Source of the DNA: Limnospira sp050045915
Lineage (GTDB): Bacteria; Cyanobacteriota; Cyanobacteriia; Cyanobacteriales; Microcoleaceae
DNA: 64,000 nucleotides
Direction: 5' to 3'
Assembly (NCBI GenBank): GCA_050045915.1
Contig: JBNGCR010000001.1
Coordinates: 57,415-121,414 of the forward strand
Below are positions 18,746 through 28,174 of the stretch, in pieces; the first letter of the stretch is position 1; each line of letters opens with the position of its first letter. A program made the translations under genes and the position numbers. Under the pieces are notes generated by a model. That model did no database searches. It was given only the letters and a program-made list of their open reading frames with translations, and was not told the DNA's origin.

Positions 18746-19232
18746 TCGAGAAAATAATCATTCCCAAAGTTTGACCGCGCCGCGATTCACCCCAAATCTC
18801 CGACCCCCGGCGGCGATCAATCTCTCGGGAGAGGGAGGTCAAACTCCAAAAATCCCGATCGCCCGGTTTGGGAAGCGCCCCGTCGGGGCAAATGTCTCCG
18901 GGAGGGGGGATGGGATGCGATCGCGATCGCCCGCCCAATTCGTCTTAAATCAATCCGAAGAAAATTCGCCGGAAAGGGGAATTAAATTTAATGATTTCTA
19001 TATTGACATCTTATTGCTCAATCCTCGAAGATCTGAATTAGGGTAAATCCTGAGAAGAGTTCCTTTCGGGGTGAGCCGCGATCGCTGACAGAATCGAGTT
19101 GACCTGCAAAGTGCGTCAATTGTATCCGGAGACTTTCGGATTCCCCGCCCACACCGAAACCCGACCCCGTTTGAAGCCCGAGATTCCGAAAATCGCAGGT
19201 TGAGAGTCCGAAGTCGGACGCCGGGGGAAAGG
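18746..19232. other. Intergenic region upstream of the hybrid kinase
   Basis: Nothing convincing beyond two HIP1-like palindromes near 18920. The frames on either strand look like shadows. Confidence 0.4.
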
Positions 19233-19277
19233 ATGCTGTTAGCCGAGTATCGATGTACGCCCAACACCGGATTATCC

Positions 19278-22200
19278 ATGTCTTCTCCAATTTCTCTCCA
19301 AACGCTGATTCGGAGGGTGCCCGTCTGTCTCCAGGGCATCACCCTCGATGCGTTGTGGTTAGTGCTCTCGGAAGGCAATCACGATTGCGTCGTCGTTGTC
19401 AATAGCCAGCAACATCCCGTCGGGATCGTCTACCTCCACAATTTGACCCCCTACATCTCCCCCGGCTCGCGGCAAGAGCCCCCCTTGGAACAGCGGGGTC
19501 TGGACGATCGCCTAATCGAGCCCCTGCTGCTGGTTCCGGGCCACCTGCATTGGAAAGATTTTTGGACTTATTTGCAGCACATCGGCCAGGATTTGGGGTG
19601 GAACCCCATCGCCTCTTTATCGGAAAACGATCAAACCCAGGGCCTCTCGCCCATCGCCCTGATCGACGAAGCGGGCCAGTTTTTGGGACTCATCGATCTG
19701 CTGAAACTGCTGCAACTGGCGGTCATGAAGCCCCCCGGCCGTTCCAAACCCCGGAAATCCGTATCCCGGACGCCGGTGGCGGAGGCATCCCAACATTTTC
19801 CCTTCGTGGTGTCCCTGCTGCAACTCCTGGAGCCCCTGCCCCTGCCCATGATGCTGCAGACGGAACGGGGGCAGGTGTTGGGTCAAAACCTGGCCTGGCG
19901 ATCGCAGGTGGGGAACGAACCCGAAGCCGTCCGCGACGCGGCCCGGACGGTGACGCAGTGGAACCCCGGGGACGGTGAGAAAACCGACGCTTTCCGGTGT
20001 CGGACGGGCCTGCAACCCGAGATGGGTCGGGTGGCGGGTAGTGGCGACCCGAGTCCGAACGATTCCCAAATGGCCGGTTCGACCCTCCTGCAAACCGCCA
20101 CCGCCCCCGAGGAGGCTCCCCATGTCGGCGCCATGCCCCCCTGGTGCCACCTGAGTTCGAGTCCGGGCACCTACGTTTGCATCTGTCCAACCCCGGAAGG
20201 TCAGGAGCGAGTCTGGCAGTTTGCCCGCCAGCCCTTGAAGGAACCGAACAGCTCCCAAACCCCGACCGGGCTGTGGCTGATCCTGGCCCAAGACATCACT
20301 GAACAGCACCGGGTTGCCCAGGAATTGGCGGCTAAAAATGCAGACCTGATCCAACTCAACCGCCTCAAAGACGAGTTTTTGGCTTGCATCAGCCACGAAC
20401 TGAAAACCCCCCTGACGGCGGTTTTGGGTCTGTCGAGCTTGCTCAAAGACCGCTCTTTGGGGGAACTGAGCGATCGCCAGGCCCGCTACGCCAAACTGAT
20501 CCACCAGAGCGGGCGGCATCTGATGATGGTGGTCAACGATATTTTAGATCTGACCCGCATCGAAACCGAACAGTTGGAACTGGTCCCGGAAGGGGCGGAC
20601 ATCCGCGCCGTGTGCGATCGCGCCCTGGAAACGGCCCGACAACTGCAACGGCAGGACCGGGCCGGGAACGAAACCGAATCCCCCGAAACCCAGGACCTGT
20701 TCAGTTTGGAGATCGAACCCGACCTGGAAATCATCGAAGCCGACGAACTGCGGCTGCGGCAGATGCTCGTCAACCTGATCTCCAATGCCTTCAAATTCAC
20801 CCCCGAGGGGGGTTCTCTGGGGCTGCGCGTCGGTCGTTGGGAAGACTGGATCGCCTTTACCGTATGGGATACGGGCATCGGCATTCCCGAGGAAAAGCAA
20901 CACCTGATTTTTGAAAAATTCCAGCAGCTCGAAAGTCCCCTCACCCGCAAATTCGAGGGGACTGGGTTGGGGTTGGTGCTGACCCAGCGGTTGGCCCGAC
21001 TCCACGGCGGCGATGTCAGCTTCATCTCCAAACATGGGGAAGGTTCCCAATTCACTCTGCTGCTGCCCCCGGCGCCTCCCCAAAAGCGCTGGAAGTCCGA
21101 CACCTTGGATTGGGAGCAAAGTCCGTCCCCGACGCCGGACTCCCGACGCAGGCCCCCCACTTCGACCCGCCCGACTCCCCAGGTGCAATCCCGCTTGATC
21201 CTGATCGTGGAGGCTGTCCCCCGGTTTATCCACGACCTGAGCGATCGCGTCGCCAATTTGGGCTACCGGGCGATCGTGGCTCGCACCGGTACGGAGGCGG
21301 TGGAAAAGGCGCGGCGGCTGCAGCCCCGGGTGATTTTCCTCAACCCCCTGTTGCCCCTGCTCTCGGGTTGGGACGTGCTGACGTTGCTGAAGACGGACGC
21401 GGAAACTCGCCAAATTCCGGTGTTTATCACCGCTACCCTCGGGGAGAAGAAGCGGGCCGCCCAAGGCTGCTGCGACGGCTTTCTCAGCCTGCCGGTGCAG
21501 AAGTCGGATCTGCAGTTGGCCCTGACCCAACTGGAACAGCGTCCGGTGCCCGAACCGGCAAAGCGCCTGACGGTGCTGTGGTTGAGTCCGGTGGGGGAAG
21601 ACCATCGCCCGACGCCCGCCCTGCCGGAATTTCACCCCCAGGGGGAGCAGGGGACGTTTCCCAAACCTTCCCGCGTCCGCGACAACTTGCAGTTGCCCGA
21701 CGGCGGACTCCCCCACCGCCAGCGCCACCCCCAGATTTCCCACTGCCGGATTTTGGAGGCCGATGACCTCAATCAGGCCGAATTGCTGGCGCGGATTTGG
21801 CACCCGGACGCGATCGTTCTCGACAATACCAATAACGTGGAAGATCCGGTGGCGTTCCTGCAAGAGTTCGGCGAACAGGAACATTTGGCGAACATCCCTT
21901 TGGTGACGCTGGATGCGGCGACGACGGCCGCGGCGAATCAGATCGAAACCCTGTCGGTGTTCCCCTGTCTGGCTTCCCAAGCTCACCCCAACCGCCCCTC
22001 GGAAGTGGCGACTTCAGCACTTTTGCAGGTGATTCAGGTGGCCGCCGGGATGAGTTGGAAACCGAATATTTTGGTGGTTGATCTGTCTACCCTCCCCGAT
22101 TTTGCCGAGTCGGAGGGGACTCCGATGGCGCGGGAACGGGGCGAGGACTCCCCCGCCACATCCTCGAATGACCCCACCGGTAAAATTGAGCGGGCGTTGA

Positions 22201-22580
22201 TTCAATACCTGCAAACGGCGGGGTTCCGGGGGTCTTTGGGGCGGTCTTGGGAGGAAATTCTCCAGCAGTTGCAATGTCTGAGCGTCGATTTGCTGCTGAT
22301 TTGCGTGCGAGATCCGGGATCGCCCCTGCTGGGGCAAGCTCTCTCCACCCTGCTGCGGGTCGCCTCTCCCCGGGAAAATCCTCTGGTTACGTTGCCGCCG
22401 ATCCTGATTTTGGATCACTCCAGTTTGAAAATTGGCGGGGGTCAGAAACCGGTTCCTGTCCGTCCGGTCGCGGATCTTCCCGCTGACCTGCGGGCGCTGA
22501 TGGACCGGATGGCGATCGAGTTTTTGTCGGGTCAGATTTCGATGGCGGAGTTGTTGAACCGGATTCGCGATCGCATTTGA
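19278..22580 (+). CDS. Hybrid histidine kinase with N-terminal CBS-like region and degenerate receivers
   Basis: A soluble sensor kinase of about 1100 residues. The N-terminal 150 residues look like a CBS pair (V-V-V-V-N-S-Q-Q-H-P-V-G-I-V and L-I-D-E-A-G-Q-F-L-G-L-I-D), which usually binds adenine nucleotides. A HisKA domain with the phosphoacceptor in S-H-E-L-K-T-P-L (near residue 373) and a complete HATPase domain (N-L-I-S-N-A-F-K-F, D-T-G-I-G-I-P, G-T-G-L-G-L) follow. Then comes a receiver-like domain (about 640-755) whose acidic pair reads V-E-A and whose phosphoacceptor Asp is Asn (F-L-N-P-L), so it cannot be phosphorylated in the usual way, and two further receiver-like stretches to the C terminus. 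Upstream in-frame starts exist at 19233, preceded by GGGGGAAAGG, and at 19200; I use 19278 because domain-like sequence begins there. Confidence 0.85.
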   Translation: MSSPISLQTLIRRVPVCLQGITLDALWLVLSEGNHDCVVVVNSQQHPVGIVYLHNLTPYISPGSRQEPPLEQRGLDDRLIEPLLLVPGHLHWKDFWTYLQHIGQDLGWNPIASLSENDQTQGLSPIALIDEAGQFLGLIDLLKLLQLAVMKPPGRSKPRKSVSRTPVAEASQHFPFVVSLLQLLEPLPLPMMLQTERGQVLGQNLAWRSQVGNEPEAVRDAARTVTQWNPGDGEKTDAFRCRTGLQPEMGRVAGSGDPSPNDSQMAGSTLLQTATAPEEAPHVGAMPPWCHLSSSPGTYVCICPTPEGQERVWQFARQPLKEPNSSQTPTGLWLILAQDITEQHRVAQELAAKNADLIQLNRLKDEFLACISHELKTPLTAVLGLSSLLKDRSLGELSDRQARYAKLIHQSGRHLMMVVNDILDLTRIETEQLELVPEGADIRAVCDRALETARQLQRQDRAGNETESPETQDLFSLEIEPDLEIIEADELRLRQMLVNLISNAFKFTPEGGSLGLRVGRWEDWIAFTVWDTGIGIPEEKQHLIFEKFQQLESPLTRKFEGTGLGLVLTQRLARLHGGDVSFISKHGEGSQFTLLLPPAPPQKRWKSDTLDWEQSPSPTPDSRRRPPTSTRPTPQVQSRLILIVEAVPRFIHDLSDRVANLGYRAIVARTGTEAVEKARRLQPRVIFLNPLLPLLSGWDVLTLLKTDAETRQIPVFITATLGEKKRAAQGCCDGFLSLPVQKSDLQLALTQLEQRPVPEPAKRLTVLWLSPVGEDHRPTPALPEFHPQGEQGTFPKPSRVRDNLQLPDGGLPHRQRHPQISHCRILEADDLNQAELLARIWHPDAIVLDNTNNVEDPVAFLQEFGEQEHLANIPLVTLDAATTAAANQIETLSVFPCLASQAHPNRPSEVATSALLQVIQVAAGMSWKPNILVVDLSTLPDFAESEGTPMARERGEDSPATSSNDPTGKIERALIQYLQTAGFRGSLGRSWEEILQQLQCLSVDLLLICVRDPGSPLLGQALSTLLRVASPRENPLVTLPPILILDHSSLKIGGGQKPVPVRPVADLPADLRALMDRMAIEFLSGQISMAELLNRIRDRI

Positions 22581-22597
22581 GGGAAAATCATGGGGCG

Positions 22598-23176
22598 ATG
22601 AAAAAACCGGAGCAGATTTTTAGCCAAACCTATCGAAGGGACGAATCGGCCGATCGCTACGCGATCGAGATCGCCATCGATCGCTATTCCGACCTGTTCA
22701 ACGAATGGGATGCCGCCCCCTTTCGGCGTCGGGAGTTGAACCCGGAGTTGGAGACTTTTTTGATGTCCTGCTCCGATGAAATTCCATTACGGTACGCGAT
22801 CGGATTGTACGTCACCATCCCCAAGGCTATAAAAGATGAGCGCCGGGAAGAGATATTGCGGGAGGGAATTGACAACCATTTCGCATATAAAATTTATGTC
22901 TTCAGACACAAGCTGAATCGGAGCAATCGCAAGGCGCTTTACTGTATCTTGGGCGGCTGCTTGCTGCTGGGGGTCGCCAAAATTTTACTGATTTCCTCTA
23001 ATCATCTCCTGCCTTTTATTTTTGAACAGGGACTGATTATCGGCGGATGGGTCTTTCTGTGGGAAGCGGTTTCGATCTTATTTTTTGGCAATTCCGAACT
23101 CTATCACGAGTATCAAACCTACAAACGATTGCGAAATATGCCCGTAATTTTCCAAGTTAGTGAAAGCCATCATTGA
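22598..23176 (+). CDS. Hypothetical membrane protein, 192 residues
   Basis: The N-terminal 110 residues are hydrophilic and charged; two hydrophobic segments follow (about 114-135 and 145-165), with the C terminus again charged. I do not recognise the family. The ATG at 22598 (MKKPEQIF) is preferred to the upstream frame start at 22577, which overlaps the histidine kinase stop. It is 17 bases after that gene on the same strand, so the two are probably cotranscribed and may work together, for instance as a membrane anchor or output partner. Confidence 0.6.
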   Translation: MKKPEQIFSQTYRRDESADRYAIEIAIDRYSDLFNEWDAAPFRRRELNPELETFLMSCSDEIPLRYAIGLYVTIPKAIKDERREEILREGIDNHFAYKIYVFRHKLNRSNRKALYCILGGCLLLGVAKILLISSNHLLPFIFEQGLIIGGWVFLWEAVSILFFGNSELYHEYQTYKRLRNMPVIFQVSESHH

Positions 23177-23240
23177 CAATTTACATCTGGGATGATATGG
23201 TGCGATGGCTATCTTTTTGCCCCGCACTGTCTTTCCCCTC

Positions 23241-23273
23241 AAACTCCCAATTCTGGGGGTTTCGAGCGGATGG
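23241..23273. repeat. Dispersed hairpin repeat, copy 1
   Basis: AACTCCCAATTCTGGGGGTTT followed by GAGCGGATGG, a small inverted repeat that recurs at 47487-47520 with only a few changes. It sits between the membrane protein and the GntP gene. Confidence 0.75.
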
Positions 23274-23343
23274 CAGGGTCACGAATCAATTCACGTTGCG
23301 ATGGCGTTGCTTTTCAAACTGAATTAAAATTGGAGGGTCAATC

Positions 23344-24798
23344 ATGGGCGGAGTTTTGGGCATCCTCATTGCCCTCGGACTGCTGATTTTTCTCGCCTAT
23401 AGCGGCGTCAGCGTCCTAATCTTGAGTCCGACGATGGCTCTCGCCGCCATATTGCTATCCGGAGGTTTGCCCTTTCTCGCCTCCATCACGCAAATTTTCA
23501 TGCCCGCCCTGGGGGCGTTCACGATCCTCTACTTTCCCCTATTTTTGCTCGGCGCCATCTTCGGAAAAATGATGGACGACAGCGGCTCGGCCCAGGCGAT
23601 CGCCGATGTCATCGTCGCCAAACTCGGCCCCAAACAATCCATCCTCGCCGTCGTCCTCTGCTGCGCCATTTTGACCTACGGAGGCGTGTCATTATTTGTA
23701 GTAGCTTTCGCCATGTTTCCGGTCGCCGCGTCCCTGTTCAAACAGGCCGGCATTCCTAAACGCCTGATCCCCGCCACCATCGCCCTCGGTTCGTTCACTT
23801 TCACGATGACCGCCCTCCCCGGAACCCCCTCAATCCAAAACGCCATCCCCATGCCCTTTTTCGGCACCACCACCTTTTCGGCGCCCGGTTTGGGCATCAT
23901 CGCGGGGTTGTCCATGTTCGGCATGGGTTTATTTTGGCTGAACCGTTCCGCCAAACGCGCCCGAGTCCGGGGGGAGGGCTACGGATCGTCGGCCGATCGC
24001 ACCCCCACCCCCGACAAAGCCCTGCGGGAACAGAGCGAAGGCCAGGGCTTCGACATCATGGAATTGGCCAACCCGGAACCCAAACCCCCGAAATTCCCCC
24101 CGTTCGCGTTGGCGATCGCGCCGATTATTTTAGTCATCGTCGTCAATTTGCTGGCCGTCACCGTCCTGATTCCGGCCGCAGACACCGATTTTCTCGCCCA
24201 ACCCCTGTTCGGCTCCACCACGGTCGAGGCGGTGCGCGGGACCTGGGCGGTCATCATCGCCCTTACCGTCTCCATCCTATTTACCGCCGCGGCGAACTGG
24301 AAGCGGTTCGCCAACCTCAAACAATCCCTCGACGACGGGGCGAACGCCTCCGTTTTGCCGATTTTCAACACCGCCAGTTTGGTGGGATTCGGCGGAGTCG
24401 TCGCGGCGCTCCCGGCCTTCCAAATGGTGAGCGACTGGCTATTGGGACTCGGCGGCAACAATCCGCTGATTTCCCTGGCGTTTTCGGTCTGCGTGTTGTC
24501 GGGACTGACAGGTTCCGCGTCGGGGGGACTCAGCATCGCCCTGGATACCCTGGCGGCAAGCTTCATCCAAATGGCCGAACAAACCGGCACTTCCCTGGAG
24601 TTGATGCACCGGGTGGCGGTCGTCTCGGCGGGCATCCTCGACAGTCTCCCCCACAACGGCGCCGTCATCACCCTGCTGGCGATCTGCGGTCTGAATCACC
24701 GTCAGGCTTACGGGGACATCTTCATGGTCGTGATCCTGTTTCCGCTGATTTCGCTGGTACTGTTGATCGTCCTGGGGACCTTATTCGGTTCGTTTTAG
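23344..24798 (+). CDS. GntP family permease
   Basis: A 484-residue inner-membrane transporter with about twelve hydrophobic segments. The pattern fits the gluconate permease (GntP)/citrate superfamily: long N-terminal helices, the G-K-M-M-D-D-S-G-S-A motif near residue 75, and L-T-G-S-A-S-G-G near residue 386. Members import organic acids such as gluconate in symport with protons; the substrate here is not determined. A hydrophilic loop at about 200-240 separates the two halves. The ATG follows GGAGG at 23332-23336. A small membrane protein is encoded convergently over its stop codon. Confidence 0.9.
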   Translation: MGGVLGILIALGLLIFLAYSGVSVLILSPTMALAAILLSGGLPFLASITQIFMPALGAFTILYFPLFLLGAIFGKMMDDSGSAQAIADVIVAKLGPKQSILAVVLCCAILTYGGVSLFVVAFAMFPVAASLFKQAGIPKRLIPATIALGSFTFTMTALPGTPSIQNAIPMPFFGTTTFSAPGLGIIAGLSMFGMGLFWLNRSAKRARVRGEGYGSSADRTPTPDKALREQSEGQGFDIMELANPEPKPPKFPPFALAIAPIILVIVVNLLAVTVLIPAADTDFLAQPLFGSTTVEAVRGTWAVIIALTVSILFTAAANWKRFANLKQSLDDGANASVLPIFNTASLVGFGGVVAALPAFQMVSDWLLGLGGNNPLISLAFSVCVLSGLTGSASGGLSIALDTLAASFIQMAEQTGTSLELMHRVAVVSAGILDSLPHNGAVITLLAICGLNHRQAYGDIFMVVILFPLISLVLLIVLGTLFGSF

Positions 24799-24905
24799 GA
24801 GAAAAAGCCGGCCAGAATCAGGGGAATAAATAATAGCGCGACCACGATCGCGGTCAGGGTGATCGGGTCGATTTCGCGATTTTCGGGGGGAGGCGGATTG
24901 TTCAT
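24795..24905 (-). CDS. Small single-span membrane protein, 36 residues
   Basis: Read from the minus strand: ATG at 24905 and TAA at 24797-24795. The protein has a proline-rich, charged N terminus (MNNPPPPENREIDP) and one hydrophobic helix from about residue 15 to the end, rich in Ile, Leu, Val and Ala, ending G-F-F-S. The layout, a short polar head and one helix, is that of the many small membrane proteins of cyanobacteria. It overlaps the 3' end of the GntP gene by four bases on the opposite strand. Function unknown. It is too short for most gene callers. Confidence 0.6.
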   Translation of the reverse strand: MNNPPPPENREIDPITLTAIVVALLFIPLILAGFFS

Positions 24906-25074
24906 GGCGGAATCTCACATCGCACGTTTGTGCCCACTATAGCAGGTGGAGAGGGAGCCGCAACTTTCCAAAGGAATACCGACCGGAACTCGGCCCGCCC
25001 CGACGAATTGGAAAACCGCGATAGATCGAATTTCAATTTTGTGGTATAAGCCCTAATGAATCGATCTTTAATGT

Positions 25075-25080
25075 GAGGAG
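25075..25080 (+). promoter_or_regulatory. Shine-Dalgarno site deciding a TTG start
   Basis: GAGGAG eight bases before TTG at 25089. No ATG in frame is placed as well, and the TTG gives a complete signal peptide. Confidence 0.75.
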
Positions 25081-25088
25081 AAGCACGA

Positions 25089-25496
25089 TTGAACGGTTTG
25101 AAATCTATCAAATTGATTGCGACAATTTCGACGCTGGCGGGCATCGGCGTTTTGGGAATTTCCGCGTCCGCAGCCCGGGCATTTGACCTGATCTGCATGG
25201 GCGTCATCCCCGACGCGCGACTTTCCTTTACCGTGCCCCACAGTCCGGAGTCCGGCTTCATGCAGCAGGTCGAATTTCGCAACGTGATGACGGGTGCGGG
25301 GGTCGCCAAATCCGACCATTTGACATTCGATCGCAACAACGAACAGGGTCAGGGAATCTTTCGGGGCAGCGTGCGGGGAATGGCTGATGTGGTTTTAATC
25401 GATCTGGCGGATTTCCAACCAGAACCGGGAAGCGAAATTTCCGTCGGCTATGACGGCCAGTGGGGTCGCGGAACCTGTGCGCCCTACGATCGCTAA
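25089..25496 (+). CDS. Secreted hypothetical protein, TTG start
   Basis: A 135-residue exported protein. Residues 1-31 form a signal peptide with a Lys-containing start, a hydrophobic core and an A-S-A-A-R-A site before F-D-L. The mature part is small, acidic and probably beta-rich, with two Cys (in L-I-C-M and G-T-C-A) that could form a disulphide. No family is recognised. The start is TTG, supported by the strong GAGGAG site. It stands alone between the GntP region and a repeat-filled stretch. Confidence 0.7.
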   Translation: MNGLKSIKLIATISTLAGIGVLGISASAARAFDLICMGVIPDARLSFTVPHSPESGFMQQVEFRNVMTGAGVAKSDHLTFDRNNEQGQGIFRGSVRGMADVVLIDLADFQPEPGSEISVGYDGQWGRGTCAPYDR

Positions 25497-25498
25497 TA

Positions 25499-25628
25499 TA
25501 GCGCTGCGCGCGGGTGTAGGGTGTAGGGTGTAGGGTGTAGCCCTTCGACTCCGCTCAGGGCAACGGGTGTAGGGACTAGAAATCGCCTTTACATGGAAGT
25601 TTTGGGTTCTGTTCCACGAACAGAACTG
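25499..25628. repeat. Composite repeat region: GTGTAGG heptamers, dispersed element and hairpin
   Basis: ATAGCGCTGCGCG at 25499 leads into four GTGTAGG units (25514-25540), then CCCTTCGACTCCGCTCAGGG (25541-25560), a dispersed sequence common in cyanobacteria, and a hairpin with stem GTTCTGTT/AACAGAAC at about 25606-25627. The inverse of the first part recurs at 47428-47459. No gene is present up to 25767. Confidence 0.75.
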
Positions 25629-25767
25629 TAAACACGCGAGCGCTCATTGCTATATTTGGTCTGGGGAATTTTAGATTTTAGATTCCCCGAGTGGGGAGGA
25701 GTCAGGAGTGAGGATTGAGGCGTTTTTCCCGACTCCCGACTCCCAACTCCCGACTCCCCATTTCATC

Positions 25768-26562
25768 TCAACGGTGAATCCAGCCGTTGATCGTAAATCG
25801 ACCGTCTTCAAACTGTCGGGAAGGACAATAAACCGGAAGCACTTCGTGTTTGAAACGGCTGTCAAAAAAGACGATGCTGTTGTGGCGGGGTTCGACGGTT
25901 TTAAATGTTTCGCCAATTCCGGTTTTGTCGCCGTCGATGTGGGTTTCGTAAAGCCTCAGATCTCCCCCGTAAAATGCCTTGGGTTCCCGATAAAAATAGT
26001 AGACGTAGGTCACAACTCGATTCGCGATTTTGTCGCCGTCTACATCTTGATGGATGTGATAATACTCGCCGTCGTTGTGGGCAGTCATCTGCATTTCCAC
26101 CCAGGACACCAGAAAAGAGGGGAGGTTGAGCTTTTCCAGAATTTCCGGCCTGATTTGCAGAATTTTGAATCTAAGTTTTTGATAAAATTCGTCGAAGTTT
26201 TGCAGGAGCAAAACGGACGATTTGCGGGTATCTTTGTCTTTGTTGACGACTCCGGAAGAAAAGAAGCGATCGCGATTTTCAAAGGCAAGTTTGAGGGTTT
26301 CTTCCTCTTCTTCGAGGGATAAAAAATTGTCAATTTGGACGAAATTCGGAGATAAAATTTCCGATATTTTAGAACTTTTGAGAGAACTCGGGCGATCCGC
26401 CAGTTCCAACACTTTCAGTGCCATTTCTGCGCGATCGCGTGGCGGGAGTTCCGGGTCGTTCAACGCCGCTTCGATCACATCCAAGGACTGTCCCACCAAA
26501 CCCGTCAGGCGATGGTCGGGTGCGATCGCATTTCCGTCATTCCTCCGGCAATCTTGAGCCAC
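25768..26562 (-). CDS. 2-oxoglutarate/Fe(II) oxygenase (prolyl 4-hydroxylase-like)
   Basis: A 264-residue soluble oxygenase. The C-terminal two thirds are a P4Hc-type 2OG-Fe(II) domain: the iron ligands are H171 and D173 (H-Q-D) with the distal His at 239 (K-H-E-V-L-P-V), and R255 (D-G-R-F-T-I-N-G-W) is placed to bind 2-oxoglutarate. Such enzymes hydroxylate protein Pro or Lys, or small molecules. The N-terminal 70 residues are helical and of unknown role. The gene has no metabolic neighbour that points to a substrate. The ORF beginning at 26562 is used; an internal start is possible. Confidence 0.88.
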   Translation of the reverse strand: MAQDCRRNDGNAIAPDHRLTGLVGQSLDVIEAALNDPELPPRDRAEMALKVLELADRPSSLKSSKISEILSPNFVQIDNFLSLEEEEETLKLAFENRDRFFSSGVVNKDKDTRKSSVLLLQNFDEFYQKLRFKILQIRPEILEKLNLPSFLVSWVEMQMTAHNDGEYYHIHQDVDGDKIANRVVTYVYYFYREPKAFYGGDLRLYETHIDGDKTGIGETFKTVEPRHNSIVFFDSRFKHEVLPVYCPSRQFEDGRFTINGWIHR

Positions 26563-26793
26563 AATTTCCCTATCCTAAGCCAAAGCATCTCGATTATTTT
26601 ATCGCAATGGTGTGATTTTGGATCTGTACCCTCACAGGAAAGTCAGCCCGCAGCAGCGGAGCAAAATCACAAGATGGGTGTAACTGTCGGTGTAGTAGGA
26701 CTCTGTTAGCGAATGGAGCGTGTCAAATTATACTCGATAATCCTGCACAGTTAAAAGTTATTTCGCCTGAATAATAGCAATATTTAAGATGTG

Positions 26794-28110
26794 TCAATCT
26801 AAATTGGGTGTGTTCAGTCCCCGCGAATGGTTGGCAACCCAAAGGATTCCTTCGTGTAATGGAAATCGATGTTTTCGATTTTTCCATTTGGTATTCCGAT
26901 CGCGCCATTTATCAAATTCGCAATCTGCAAAACCCGCGGCGATCGCCAATTCTCCCAACCAGCGATCGACGGGAACATGAATCCCATAGGGTGCGGAATC
27001 GCCGATCACGAAACAGAGTTTTGACTCGTCATGACAGACTCTTTTCAGTTCAGACCAGACTTTTGCCATCCCGAAAAAATAGGCGGCTATCATCGTATGA
27101 TAGTGCTTTTTTCCGCCGTGCAATAATCGCTCCGATGACAGGCGATCGCAAACCCCCGCAATTTCTTCTCGGATCGGTCGGAGTTCGGGGGAATTTAAGA
27201 GAGTTTCCAGGGACAATCGCGATCGCGATGCGTGTTGGGATGAGTAGACGATCAGATATTGTCTGACGGCTTCGTGCAAATCTCCCCAACCGTCAATTTC
27301 TCCCCAAAATGACAGTTCAAATCGGGTCGCATCGGCATAATCGTAATTGTTGGCGTAGGGAGGAGAAGTGATGACTAAATCGATGGAGCGATCGGGTATT
27401 TCCGGACAATTTCTGGCATCAGATTTGATGATTTTAGCGGCGGATTGACGGCCGATTTCTTGTAACTCCCTCATGTCGGCTTTCATCATTTCAACCTGTG
27501 CCACAAATGCTTCCAAAGGGGGAATGACTTTCTTTTTCGTTTTGTTGGGTAAGATATACTGCCATTGTGCGGTTCCTACGCCGGAACACACTCGGAGAAT
27601 GGCGGTAATTGCCAGCCAATTCAACTCCGAAGCCGGAGAGCGATCGCCGTAAGATTCCCAAGCCAGCTTCAGCTTATTTAACTCTGCGAGTACATCGGGT
27701 GAAAAGCTGCGGATAATTAATGAGGGGTAGTTTTGCGGTATTGCAGAACAGTTTTTTGCAAATTTCAGGATATCAAACGCCCGATTTTCAAATTCTGTAA
27801 TTGACGATGACCAGAACGTTTTGGCTTTGGCGATTCGACGGACGAATGGATGCGCCTCGATGCCGATGCCGTTGACTCCCAAGCGATCGGCCGCGATCGC
27901 CACCGTTCCCGACCCGACAAATGGATCGAGAATTTGAGGGGAATCAAAACCGCAGGTTTCGATGATTTCCTCGACCCATTCCGCCGAAAAACCCGCCGAA
28001 TACCGAAACCAGCGATGAACGGGCAATTTCATATTATCAGAAAATGTACCCGATCGCCCTTTCTTTTTGGAAACAGTTTCCAACGGAAATAATTCGAGTT
28101 GAATCACCAT
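26794..28110 (-). CDS. Site-specific DNA methyltransferase (SPPY type)
   Basis: An amino-methyltransferase (N4-cytosine or N6-adenine) of 438 residues. The AdoMet site D-P-F-V-G-S-G-T (residues 65-72 counting from the upstream Met) comes first, and the catalytic T-S-P-P-Y (251-255) follows about 185 residues later, with a target-recognition region probably between or after them. SPPY is most often seen in N4-cytosine enzymes. No restriction enzyme gene lies next to it, so it is either solitary or its partner is elsewhere. Met 4 of the open frame (28110, MVIQLELFP) is the more likely start. It follows mnmG on the same strand but is separated by a hairpin. Confidence 0.85.
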   Translation of the reverse strand: MVIQLELFPLETVSKKKGRSGTFSDNMKLPVHRWFRYSAGFSAEWVEEIIETCGFDSPQILDPFVGSGTVAIAADRLGVNGIGIEAHPFVRRIAKAKTFWSSSITEFENRAFDILKFAKNCSAIPQNYPSLIIRSFSPDVLAELNKLKLAWESYGDRSPASELNWLAITAILRVCSGVGTAQWQYILPNKTKKKVIPPLEAFVAQVEMMKADMRELQEIGRQSAAKIIKSDARNCPEIPDRSIDLVITSPPYANNYDYADATRFELSFWGEIDGWGDLHEAVRQYLIVYSSQHASRSRLSLETLLNSPELRPIREEIAGVCDRLSSERLLHGGKKHYHTMIAAYFFGMAKVWSELKRVCHDESKLCFVIGDSAPYGIHVPVDRWLGELAIAAGFADCEFDKWRDRNTKWKNRKHRFPLHEGILWVANHSRGLNTPNLD

Positions 28111-28136
28111 AAAAATCATGAAATAATTAATAATAG

Positions 28137-28159
28137 CCCTCCCCTTGCCAAGGGGAGGG
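28137..28159 (-). terminator. Hairpin downstream of mnmG
   Basis: A perfect 10-base-pair stem, CCCTCCCCTT with AAGGGGAGGG, and a three-base loop, followed on the minus strand by an AT-rich tract. It lies 16 bases after the mnmG stop and could end its transcript. Similar hairpins are dispersed in cyanobacterial genomes, so it may instead be a repeat element. Confidence 0.55.
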
Positions 28160-28174
28160 TTGGGTGGGATTAAA

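Noticed and set aside
19617..20519. 300-residue minus-strand frame inside the hybrid kinase
   Set aside because: Antisense shadow of the kinase coding sequence with no recognisable domain.
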